NCBI GenBank assembly: GCA_964621645.1
Contig: CAZUMH010000099.1
Span: 1-12,264 of the forward strand
DNA length: 12,264 bases
Direction of reading: 5' to 3'
DNA from: CAZUMH01 sp964621645
Lineage (GTDB): Bacteria; Zhuqueibacterota; QNDG01; JAGLOF01
Position numbers and translations under genes: made by a program. Position 1 is the stretch's first letter. Each line of letters opens with the position of its first letter. Below are positions 6,023-12,264 of this stretch, piece after piece. The notes beneath the pieces are model-generated. The model had not been told where the DNA came from and ran no database searches. It saw only the letters and a program-made list of their open reading frames with translations.

Positions 6023-8722
6023 ATGTATATTTCAGCCCCAACGTTTCCTAATCCATCCTCCCCTGTACGTCTCATCGTTACTGCCGCTTTGCTGTCCCTG
6101 TCAGTATCGATTCCACTATTCGGACAGGAAACTGGATCATATCAGGTAAGAACCTTCTCGGAAAGCGAGGGGCTGCCTCACAATACCGTCAACACTCTTG
6201 TGCAGACAGCGGACAGGTATATATGGATAGGGACCGATGCCGGTCTGGTGAGATGGGACGGTTACCGCTTCATTATATACAGTATCTGGAATACACCGGT
6301 ACTGAAAAGCGGCCGCATTCTCTCACTGCATCAGGATCCCCGGGGCACACTTTGGATCGGAACCGCCGGCGGCGGCCTCTATTCATACAGAGACGGTGCC
6401 TTTGAGCATTATATGCAGGCAATGTATCTGGAAAAGGCCACTGTCAGGGCGCTTGTATCAGACCGGGCCGGATCACTCTGGGCTGGGACGGAATTCGGAT
6501 TGTACCGCCTGGATACATCGGGATACCGTCGCTACAGTGTGGATGACGGCCTTCCGGATAACATCATCACCTCCCTGGCGCTTGACAGCAGCGGCTGTGT
6601 CTGGGCGGGAACCCTCAGGGGAGGGGCGGCAAAATTCAAGGCTGATCGGTTTCAGCTGTTCACAACCGGAGAAGGGCTGGGGAATACGAGTGTCCTTTCT
6701 CTGGCCGCGGAGCGGTATGGGGGTATCTGGATAGGTACCATGCGGGGGCTCTATCACGTTGCTGTCGGTGAACCGTCGGCCCGACTGCAGCCGGGGATCA
6801 GTTATACTCCGGTAAGTGCCATCCTACCCAGCGCGGACGGTTCCCTCTGGATAGGCACCATGACTGCCGGGCTGCAACTGTATAAAAACGGGGAGTTTGT
6901 AATCCCTGTCTCGATTCCTGATAACAACATTCCCTGCCTCTGTCAAGTGGGGGATATACTATATGCCGGAACCGCAGAACAGGGGCTTGCCGAAATAGAT
7001 AGACCGGATGTCCGGACTGTTCCGGCATATGGCAACAGGCCTGCCTTTCCGGTACTGGTTGACCGGACGGGGACACTCTGGGTTGGGACGGAGAACGAGG
7101 GACTGATCGGTATGCGGCATGGAAAAGTCGTCCGCCGCTATACATCAGAATCCGGTCTGGCGGGAAACCGGGCGCGAGCGCTGCTACAGGACAGCCGGGG
7201 CAAATTATGGACAGGAGATGAAAGCGGCGGCGGAGCCTGGATCGACACCTCCGGCGTCCACCGGCTGAGCCACCTGTCGGGCACTGGCGTGTATGGATTC
7301 TGGCAGAACGGGCAATCCGATACCGTGTGGATAGCCGCCGCTGACGGTCTTTATTTCCATGACGGCAAGGCTGTCGGAAAGATCGCCGAGCTCACCGGAC
7401 GAGCTGTACAGACACTGGCCGGAAATGGGAACGCCCTATTCGTTGGAACAGAAGACGGCATCTACCGCTGGTCGGGCGGCATCTTCCGGAAGCTGGAGAA
7501 TCCTGCCGGCGAACCGGCTTACACTGTGAATGCGCTCTACGCGGATAAAGATGGAACCCTATGGATCGCTACAGACGGCAGCGGTCTGAAACGTTGGCGG
7601 GAGGGGACATTCGTTACCTATTCAACCCTCGATGGTCTTCCGGATGATGTAATTTTCAGCATCGTTCCCGGTACCGGCCGTTCTCTCTGGCTGGGCAGCA
7701 GGAGAGGCATCGCTCTCCTGAACAGAGATTCACTGGAAGCAGCTGCCGGAGACCGGAGGTCTGGACTGCATCCGGTCTGGATCACCGGGCGGGATGGCCT
7801 TCCCGACGATCTCTGCAGCAGCTGCAATCCGGCCGCTGTGGCAATGGATTCACTGCTCTATGTCTCAACCCGTATGGGGGTCGGAAAGATCAATACCGCC
7901 GCTCTCCTGCGGCATCCCAGGAAACCGCAGTGCAGCATTGTATCGATAGCGGCTGACGGCCGCATCATTCCCTTGGAACAGAGAATTATCCTGCCGCCCG
8001 GTACCCGCCATATCGCCATTTCCTTTACGGCCTTTGACTACGGTCATGCGGAAAAAGTTCGTTTCAGGTGTATGCTGCAGGGAGCCGACACTGTGTATTC
8101 ACGGTTTAATCCCGGGCAGAGGAGAACCGCTGAATACCGTGACCTTCCACCGGGAGAATACCATTTTGCGGCGACAGCAATGAGTGACCGGGCCGTGGTC
8201 AGCGATACATCCCGCCTCATCTTCATCCTGCCGCAGGCATCTTCCCGGAATGGTTTCCCGATTCTCGCTGCTGTCTTCATCGCGGCCTTTGCCGTGCTGA
8301 TTTTTACCCTTTCCAGAAAAATAAGGAACGGAAAGGAACCGGCGGGTGAGAAGTACCGAACAACTCCGGTGGATCCCGAGAGAGTAAATGCCGCTCAAGA
8401 AAAACTGCGTATTTACATGAACGAGGACAAACTTTACCTGGACCCGGATCTGTCACTGAAAACGCTGGCCAAAGCGCTGAAAATTCATCCCAACCATCTT
8501 TCACGCATCATCAATGAACAGTTCGGAGTCAGCTTTAACGATTATATCAACAGATTCCGGATCGAAGAAGCGCAAAGAAAACTGAACGATCCGAGAGAAA
8601 AGGAAAAATCGATCCTTGATATCATGTATGAATGCGGCTTCTACTCCAAGTCCGTATTTAACACCGCATTCAGAAAGTTCGCTAATACCACTCCTTCGAA
8701 ATACCGCAAGGACTATTCCTGA
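6023..8722 (+). CDS. Membrane-anchored propeller sensor fused to an AraC-type DNA-binding domain
   Basis: The frame is open from 5921, but the ATG at 6023 is chosen: AGGA (6011-6014) lies eight bases upstream, a signal sequence follows at once (core LIVTAALLSLSVSIP, ending FGQ at 35), and the promoter sits further upstream. The protein then has 899 residues. Fourteen two-component-regulator propeller blades carry W/Y/F-x-G-T-like centres near residues 68, 111, 153, 194, 236, 276, 314, 353, 396, 436, 473, 514, 556 and 613, interleaved with GLPDN-type turns; they suggest two seven-bladed propellers. A Y_Y_Y domain (about 654-736), one membrane helix (745-764) and a cytoplasmic AraC domain with two helix-turn-helices (about 788-899, ending TPSKYRKDYS) follow. 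Unlike hybrid two-component systems there is no histidine kinase or receiver, only a linker of about 25 residues. Signal transfer must therefore be direct across the membrane. The ligand is unknown. Confidence 0.92.
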   Translation: MYISAPTFPNPSSPVRLIVTAALLSLSVSIPLFGQETGSYQVRTFSESEGLPHNTVNTLVQTADRYIWIGTDAGLVRWDGYRFIIYSIWNTPVLKSGRILSLHQDPRGTLWIGTAGGGLYSYRDGAFEHYMQAMYLEKATVRALVSDRAGSLWAGTEFGLYRLDTSGYRRYSVDDGLPDNIITSLALDSSGCVWAGTLRGGAAKFKADRFQLFTTGEGLGNTSVLSLAAERYGGIWIGTMRGLYHVAVGEPSARLQPGISYTPVSAILPSADGSLWIGTMTAGLQLYKNGEFVIPVSIPDNNIPCLCQVGDILYAGTAEQGLAEIDRPDVRTVPAYGNRPAFPVLVDRTGTLWVGTENEGLIGMRHGKVVRRYTSESGLAGNRARALLQDSRGKLWTGDESGGGAWIDTSGVHRLSHLSGTGVYGFWQNGQSDTVWIAAADGLYFHDGKAVGKIAELTGRAVQTLAGNGNALFVGTEDGIYRWSGGIFRKLENPAGEPAYTVNALYADKDGTLWIATDGSGLKRWREGTFVTYSTLDGLPDDVIFSIVPGTGRSLWLGSRRGIALLNRDSLEAAAGDRRSGLHPVWITGRDGLPDDLCSSCNPAAVAMDSLLYVSTRMGVGKINTAALLRHPRKPQCSIVSIAADGRIIPLEQRIILPPGTRHIAISFTAFDYGHAEKVRFRCMLQGADTVYSRFNPGQRRTAEYRDLPPGEYHFAATAMSDRAVVSDTSRLIFILPQASSRNGFPILAAVFIAAFAVLIFTLSRKIRNGKEPAGEKYRTTPVDPERVNAAQEKLRIYMNEDKLYLDPDLSLKTLAKALKIHPNHLSRIINEQFGVSFNDYINRFRIEEAQRKLNDPREKEKSILDIMYECGFYSKSVFNTAFRKFANTTPSKYRKDYS

Positions 8723-8794
8723 ACATTCCCCGGCACCCGCCTGCGGTCAACAAACTCATGATCCCAACATTACTCTTTCTCGCTGATCCGCGTT

Positions 8795-8815
8795 CGGAAT
8801 GATAATATCGTTCCG
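8795..8815. promoter_or_regulatory. Near-perfect dyad upstream of the DUF4097 operon
   Basis: CGGAATGAT and ATCGTTCCG surround AAT. The arms match at eight of nine positions, and the mismatch becomes a G-U pair in RNA. It lies 73 bases after the regulator stop codon with no U-run, so an operator for the downstream operon is as likely as a weak terminator. Confidence 0.35.
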
Positions 8816-8822
8816 TCAATTG

Positions 8823-8844
8823 GTTCTTGATTACAATTCAGAAC
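8823..8844. promoter_or_regulatory. Spaced inverted repeat upstream of the DUF4097 operon
   Basis: GTTCT and AGAAC are separated by 12 bases, and a TTGATT promoter-like hexamer overlaps the left arm. The arms are short, so this is weak support for a protein-binding site. Confidence 0.2.
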
Positions 8845-8864
8845 GACTTTCCACTGTCTATTCA

Positions 8865-8878
8865 CGTATATTTATACG
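8865..8878. promoter_or_regulatory. Perfect 14-base palindrome in the probable DUF4097 promoter
   Basis: CGTATA-TT-TATACG is an exact dyad 57 bases before the first DUF4097 start codon. It contains TATATT and TATACG, either of which could act as a -10 box, so a bound regulator would compete with or position polymerase here. No convincing -35 box is spaced from it. Confidence 0.33.
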
Positions 8879-8935
8879 AAATCGATTACGTAAGAACCTG
8901 CATGCTCATCGCATAAAACATTAAGGAGGATCACC

Positions 8936-9898
8936 ATGAAAAAAAGAAACGTATCGATCGCTATCGCTGTCCTGATCGTGCTGACCGCCGGTGTCGTCTT
9001 TGGCGGAATTCCGGAAAAACTGCAGAAGGAATTTACCGGTAAAGACAAAATCAAAATTGAAGCGGTCAGCGGAGACGTGGTGGTATTGACCCGGAGCGGC
9101 AATAAAATCTCCGTCAATGTCGTCTACGATGTAACGCCAAAGGATGCCTTTACTCCCGTCATCAGGGAACAGGGAAAGACATTAAGGCTGAAGGAAGAGT
9201 GGCGGGGAAACCGCTCGACCGGAACTGTCACCTGGAATCTCACTGTACCGCCGGAAACGGAGATCGAGTTCGAGGCCGCCTCCGGTGATATCAGCGCATC
9301 TGGATTACAGAAATCTTTCGAGGCAAAGAGCGCTTCCGGCGATATCGAATTGACCGATATGAAGGGTAATATCGATGTAAGCACCGCCAGTGGTGATGTT
9401 ACCCTTGAAAACATCAGCGGAGATATCGAAGTAAACACCGCCAGCGGGGAAGTTGATGGTGACAATCTCGATGGCAGTATTGATATAAGCTGCGCCTCCG
9501 GTGATATCAAAATTAATAAGGCCAAAGGCGGCTTTGACCTCAGCTGTGCCAGCGGCGATCTGGACATCAGGGACATTGTACTCACCGGCGACTGTGAGTT
9601 CAGCGCTGCCTCAGGCGATGTTGTGGTGTCATTGGCGAATACGGCCGCATACGATCTGAGCGTCTCGAGCGCCTCCGGAGATGCGGTCCTCGACTATAAC
9701 GGCAATGACATCAAGGGATCATTTGAGATGCAGGCCAAAAAACGGGGCGGCAGGATCGTCTGTCCGTTCCCCTTTGACCATGAAGAAGAATTTGAGGCCT
9801 GGGGACAGACCTATATCAAGAAAACGTTCACCCGTTCAGGCGATTCTCCGGTGGTGAAAATACATTCCGCTTCCGGAAAAGCAGTGCTGCGCAAATAA
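8936..9898 (+). CDS. Exported DUF4097 repeat protein, ASGD type (first paralogue)
   Basis: This 320-residue protein has an ideal AAGGAGG site seven bases before the ATG and a signal peptide (KKRN, hydrophobic 6-22, ending FGG), so it is exported. The body belongs to the DUF4097 putative-adhesin type: short beta-strands joined by Ser-Gly-Asp turns, expected to stack as a beta-solenoid. ASGD-like turns have their Ser at 116, 134, 152, 170, 188 and 206 (exactly 18 apart), then at 226 and 247. Related VSGD and ISGD turns occur at 44-47 and 160-163, and SASGK closes the protein. There is no lipobox, membrane anchor or catalytic motif. It lies 213 bases after the propeller-AraC gene and 24 bases before its paralogue, forming a two-gene operon. 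DUF4097 domains occur in envelope-stress loci of other bacteria, as I recall, but the role here is unproven. Confidence 0.9.
   Translation: MKKRNVSIAIAVLIVLTAGVVFGGIPEKLQKEFTGKDKIKIEAVSGDVVVLTRSGNKISVNVVYDVTPKDAFTPVIREQGKTLRLKEEWRGNRSTGTVTWNLTVPPETEIEFEAASGDISASGLQKSFEAKSASGDIELTDMKGNIDVSTASGDVTLENISGDIEVNTASGEVDGDNLDGSIDISCASGDIKINKAKGGFDLSCASGDLDIRDIVLTGDCEFSAASGDVVVSLANTAAYDLSVSSASGDAVLDYNGNDIKGSFEMQAKKRGGRIVCPFPFDHEEEFEAWGQTYIKKTFTRSGDSPVVKIHSASGKAVLRK
9275..9685 (+). repeat. In-frame 54-base repeats coding for ASGD turns
   Basis: Codons for an A/C-S-G-D/E turn recur every 54 bases through six units and then at 60 and 63 bases. The DNA is diverged between units, while the turn residues are held. 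This is a coding repeat of a structural solenoid, not a mobile or CRISPR repeat. Confidence 0.8.
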
Positions 9899-9922
9899 TA
9901 TCTTAGGTAAAGGAGTGAATCA

Positions 9923-10840
9923 ATGAAACCAAGAAACTCTTATCTTCTGATTGCCGGATTGCTGTTTGCCGCTCTGACAGGTTCTCTCTACGCCGGCACT
10001 GACCAGAAAGTCGAAAAAAAGTACGATGGCGTCACTTCCATCAAGTGTGAGTTTGCTCTGGGGGATGTGGAGATTCTGAAAAGCGGCGACAAACAGGTTC
10101 ATGTCAGCATGAGTTATTCATTCGATGATATGTATTTTAAACCGGAGTTCGGCCAACGCGGAAAACGTCTGATGCTCAAGGAAAAATACAATAATGATTT
10201 TGAGGGTGACAAGTCCGGTGATGTCAGCTGGAGGATCAGTGTGCCCGACAGCGTCGATATTGATTTTAACACCGGTACCGGCAACATTGAGATCAGCGGC
10301 TGTGATATCCGTTTTGAAGGAAACACCGGCACCGGCGGCATCACTATTAATAATGCCAAAGGTGAATATGATATTAACACCGGCACCAATAATATCAGCA
10401 TTGTCGGCTGTGAAGGTGAATTCAAATGTAATACGGGCACCGGGAAAGTCACCGTCGAAAATACGAAGGGTGAGATCGATGTCAACAGTGGAACGGGTTC
10501 GGTAAGTGCGGAAAACATCACGATTCAGTTCGAAGGCAATTTCAATTCGGGAACCGGGGATGCCACCGTCATCGAGCCCAAAGGCGATGAGTTCGATCTG
10601 CATATCAACAGCGGTATCGGCGATGCGGTGCTGGATCTCAAGGGACAGCCGCTGAACGGGTATTTGGAGATGAAATGCAACGCCCATGCAGGCAAGATAG
10701 TCGCTCCGGTCAAGTTCGACACGGAAGAAACCAGTGGGACCGGGAGGGAAAAAACGCTGGAAAAGACATTCTCAACCGGAAATGAGAAGCGCCGTTTCTT
10801 CATCGGAACCGGAACCGGTAAGGCCGTAGTGAAGAAATAA
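9923..10840 (+). CDS. Exported DUF4097 repeat protein, TGTG type (second paralogue)
   Basis: This 305-residue protein starts with an AAAGGAG site and a signal peptide (KPRN, core YLLIAGLLFAALTG, ending YAG at about 25). The layout matches the upstream paralogue from end to end, including a shared GDAVLD segment and a final G-K-A-V motif. The turns, however, read NTGTG or NSGTG instead of ASGD: they begin at Asn 116, 134, 152, 170 and 188 (18 apart), then 208 and 229. The register is identical, and there is exactly one 18-residue unit fewer than in the first paralogue. The third turn (NTGTN) and the last (NSGIG) deviate. It ends the operon just before a strong terminator. The two products may stack or pair in the same structure, but that is inference. 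A secreted or periplasmic location is likely; the function is unknown. Confidence 0.9.
   Translation: MKPRNSYLLIAGLLFAALTGSLYAGTDQKVEKKYDGVTSIKCEFALGDVEILKSGDKQVHVSMSYSFDDMYFKPEFGQRGKRLMLKEKYNNDFEGDKSGDVSWRISVPDSVDIDFNTGTGNIEISGCDIRFEGNTGTGGITINNAKGEYDINTGTNNISIVGCEGEFKCNTGTGKVTVENTKGEIDVNSGTGSVSAENITIQFEGNFNSGTGDATVIEPKGDEFDLHINSGIGDAVLDLKGQPLNGYLEMKCNAHAGKIVAPVKFDTEETSGTGREKTLEKTFSTGNEKRRFFIGTGTGKAVVKK
10271..10624 (+). repeat. In-frame 54-base repeats coding for TGTG turns
   Basis: Codons for N-T/S-G-T-G recur every 54 bases over five units, then at 60 and 63 bases. This mirrors the spacing pattern in the upstream gene minus one unit. ACCGGCACCGG-like strings recur as a result and also keep long artefactual frames open on the other strand. 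Confidence 0.8.
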
Positions 10841-10855
10841 ATCACTGTTCTACAG

Positions 10856-10892
10856 AAAAAGCGCTCAGGGAGGTACGCCCTGAGCGCTTTTT
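10856..10892. terminator. Strong bidirectional intrinsic terminator
   Basis: AAAAAGCGCTCAGGG (10856-10870) and CCCTGAGCGCTTTTT (10878-10892) form a perfect 15-pair stem with a 7-base loop. It carries a U-run in both directions. It ends the DUF4097 operon 16 bases after its stop and also serves the convergent minus-strand gene that ends at 10940. Confidence 0.95.
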
Positions 10893-10939
10893 GATTGTTT
10901 GAAAGGACAGCGAAAATCAGCCGACGAAAAAGTGACTGC

Positions 10940-11767
10940 TTATCTGCGTGAATATCGTCCGTTCTTCGCTTTTACGAATTCCATCAGCTCCCGGCACTGG
11001 CTTACCCAGCGGGCCCGCAACACCTTGAGCCGGTTATTTTTCAGATCTGCCTTTTCCATCTCCCTGACCATGCGAAAAAGCTCCAATGCCATGGCATCGA
11101 CTCTTCGCATCTGGGCCCGGGCCCGTACTGTCTTGTTTCCGGCTTCCAGCATTTTCAGTGTTCTCAATCCCTTGACAATATCCATCCGCTTCAGCAAAGA
11201 CTGATAGACAAGCCACTGGAATCTGTTTTTTTGAGAAGGCTGATACTGTCTAAACAGCGCCAGAAGTTCATCCGGATCGACATCGTCTCCGGCGGTTGAG
11301 CTGAATTTGACTTTGTTGGCTTCCAGGGCATCAAGAAAAGAGGTGTCACCCTCACCCCCCGCCGCCGAGTCTGCTTCGACTGTACCTTCATCCTTTTGGG
11401 ATGATGTACTCGCTTTCTCGATCAGTTCTCTGATCTCATCCGGGTTAACCTCCGCGGAAACGGTCATCGTGATTGTCCGGCCCTCTTCCTGTTGATCAAG
11501 TATCTTGACGTTTTTAAGATTTCCTCCGCTGATGGACGTAATGAGGTCCGATTTCAGCTGGAAGTTCTCCACCGTGGTAGAGGACTGAATAAATACGGAG
11601 TAGGATTCGATTGCTTCCCTCAACGCGAGATCCTTGCAGGTCTTTCTGGCATCAACCAGACTTTCGCTGTCACCATAGGTGTAGGAGTAAGTCCCCTGGA
11701 TTATATCCTGGGAAAAAAGTCCTGTGAGCGGAAGTATGATCAATAGGGTGATAATCGATACTTTCAT
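10940..11767 (-). CDS. Exported protein with FlgT/LPP20-like N-terminal domain and charged helical C terminus
   Basis: The frame extends to 11824, but the ATG at 11767 is chosen because AAGGAG sits seven bases upstream and a signal peptide follows (MKVSIITLLIILPLTGLFSQ). The mature N-terminal part (about 21-109) has the pattern of FlgT-N/LPP20-type envelope domains: a YTYGDSESLVDARKTCKDLAL start, a long helix, an SISGGNLKNVKIL strand and a closing TITMTVSAEVN strand. Residues 120-160 are a low-complexity acidic linker (EADSAAGGEGDTS). The C-terminal part (about 165-275) is Lys/Arg-rich and helical, with repeated basic RARA, KRM and RRVDA stretches, and may bind nucleic acid, peptidoglycan or a partner protein. 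No enzyme motif is visible. It is convergent with the DUF4097 operon and shares its terminator. A flagellar role is not supported, since no flagellar genes are nearby. Confidence 0.75.
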   Translation of the reverse strand: MKVSIITLLIILPLTGLFSQDIIQGTYSYTYGDSESLVDARKTCKDLALREAIESYSVFIQSSTTVENFQLKSDLITSISGGNLKNVKILDQQEEGRTITMTVSAEVNPDEIRELIEKASTSSQKDEGTVEADSAAGGEGDTSFLDALEANKVKFSSTAGDDVDPDELLALFRQYQPSQKNRFQWLVYQSLLKRMDIVKGLRTLKMLEAGNKTVRARAQMRRVDAMALELFRMVREMEKADLKNNRLKVLRARWVSQCRELMEFVKAKNGRYSRR

Positions 11768-11924
11768 GCCCGATCTCCTTATGAAGATATCTGCACTTGC
11801 ACGGAAGAGGACACCATCTTTCAATTGTCCTTCTCAGGGATGCATCCATACAATATTGTCTCTGAAAAGGAAGATAATGTAATGTAACGAGACAGTTCTC
11901 CTATTGCAAGAGGAAACCGAGTGA

Positions 11925-11962
11925 GTGACCCTCGAGTGAACCTCCCGGAGGTTCAAGGTCAC
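11925..11962. repeat. REP-like two-tier palindrome at the transposase 3' end
   Basis: An inner perfect inverted repeat, TGAACCTCC-C-GGAGGTTCA (11937-11955), is enclosed by a second perfect pair, GTGACC (11925-11930) and GGTCAC (11957-11962). The left side carries an unpaired CTCGAG and the right side one A. The right outer arm overlaps the stop codon of the REP-type transposase gene. This matches the imperfect hairpins that RAYT transposases recognise. A simple transcription terminator is a less likely reading, because no U-run follows. Confidence 0.6.
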
Positions 11963-12264
11963 GTTCCGAATGTATATTTTTCATCGAGGGATTCTGCCCC
12001 ATCTTTGAGAAAATTTGCGTAATCAAACTTTTCAGGAATAAAATCTTTATTAGAAGCGTTAGACAGCCATTGCCGACAGTCTGAAAAAGGCCACTGCTCT
12101 GGCGTTACTGTCAGTCCGGCTTTTACAGGATTTAAATGAATATACCTGCACAGCTGTAGAATATAATCATCACGGTCGACATGGATGTGTTTGAACCGCC
12201 CTTCAAAGAGTGTTCCTGAGCGTTTTCGTTCACTGTTGATGATTTGCACGTAGGCATTAAACAC
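11959..12264 (-). CDS. REP-associated tyrosine transposase (RAYT, Y1/HUH type), C-terminal part
   Basis: The frame is open to the right edge, and the codon at 12264 is an internal GTG, so only the last 102 residues are present. They match the C-terminal half of IS200-like REP-associated transposases: ERKRSGTLFEGRFKHI, then DDYILQLCRYIHLNPVKAGL, PEQWPFSDCRQWL and a charged tail ending KYTFGT. The catalytic tyrosine in this family lies in or near the YILQLCRY-type helix; two candidate tyrosines are visible there, and I cannot say which acts. The HUH metal motif would be further upstream, outside the window. RAYTs are usually domesticated single-copy genes that cut and join single-stranded REP hairpins. 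Such a hairpin overlaps the stop codon. The 191-base gap to the FlgT-like gene holds only this palindrome and that gene's leader. Confidence 0.9.
   Translation of the reverse strand: MFNAYVQIINSERKRSGTLFEGRFKHIHVDRDDYILQLCRYIHLNPVKAGLTVTPEQWPFSDCRQWLSNASNKDFIPEKFDYANFLKDGAESLDEKYTFGT

Noticed and set aside
9124..9585. Long minus-strand frame inside the first DUF4097 gene
   Set aside because: It is an artefact of repeated ASGD codons keeping the reverse frame open; it has no start signals.
9275..10624. Regular repeats considered as a CRISPR array or minisatellite
   Set aside because: They are in-frame, diverged at the DNA level, conserve turn residues, and lack spacers or cas genes.
10118..10687. 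189-residue minus-strand frame inside the second DUF4097 gene
   Set aside because: It is the same repeat artefact, produced by TGTG-coding DNA. The plus frame has the signal peptide, ribosome site and paralogue match.

Overview
The window looks like chromosomal DNA from a Gram-negative bacterium with a two-membrane envelope. Most products are exported or membrane-bound: an outer-membrane barrel fragment, a periplasmic adaptor of an EmrAB-type pump, and several signal peptides. Propeller/Y_Y_Y sensors and DUF4097 proteins are common in the FCB superphylum and neighbouring lineages. However, the strong AGGAGG-type ribosome binding sites and an E. coli-like TTGACA/TATGTT promoter argue against a typical Bacteroidetes genome. 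My guess, at low confidence, is a Calditrichaeota/KSB1/Zixibacteria-like or similar lineage.

Left part, all on the minus strand. A truncated outer-membrane-protein gene runs off the left edge (1-287). A two-gene operon follows: a secreted PHP-domain phosphoesterase (1340-2512) and a five-helix membrane protein (503-1324), ending in a strong hairpin at 444-478. Next is an emrA-emrB efflux operon (2934-5539) with no TolC gene or dedicated regulator in view.

Centre, plus strand. After a 480-base divergent region comes a large membrane-anchored regulator (6023-8722). It has fourteen propeller blades, a Y_Y_Y domain and one transmembrane helix fused directly to an AraC-type DNA-binding domain, with no kinase or receiver. 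Its promoter (5921-5949) lies inside the longest possible reading frame and so shows that the true start is the internal ATG at 6023. Two near-identical 15-base direct repeats lie upstream, one ending 6 bases before the -35 box. Downstream are two tandem paralogues of exported DUF4097 repeat proteins (8936-9898 and 9923-10840), closed by a textbook bidirectional terminator (10856-10892). The two paralogues share the same 18-residue register, differ by exactly one repeat, and have switched nearly every turn motif from ASGD to TGTG.

Right part, minus strand. A secreted protein with a FlgT/LPP20-like N-terminal domain (10940-11767) is followed by the 3' part of a REP-associated (RAYT-type) transposase gene (11959-12264). 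A two-tier REP-like palindrome (11925-11962) overlaps the transposase stop codon.

Working hypothesis (inference): the propeller-AraC protein senses an envelope or extracytoplasmic signal. It would regulate itself and the downstream DUF4097 pair, and possibly the divergent emrAB pump.
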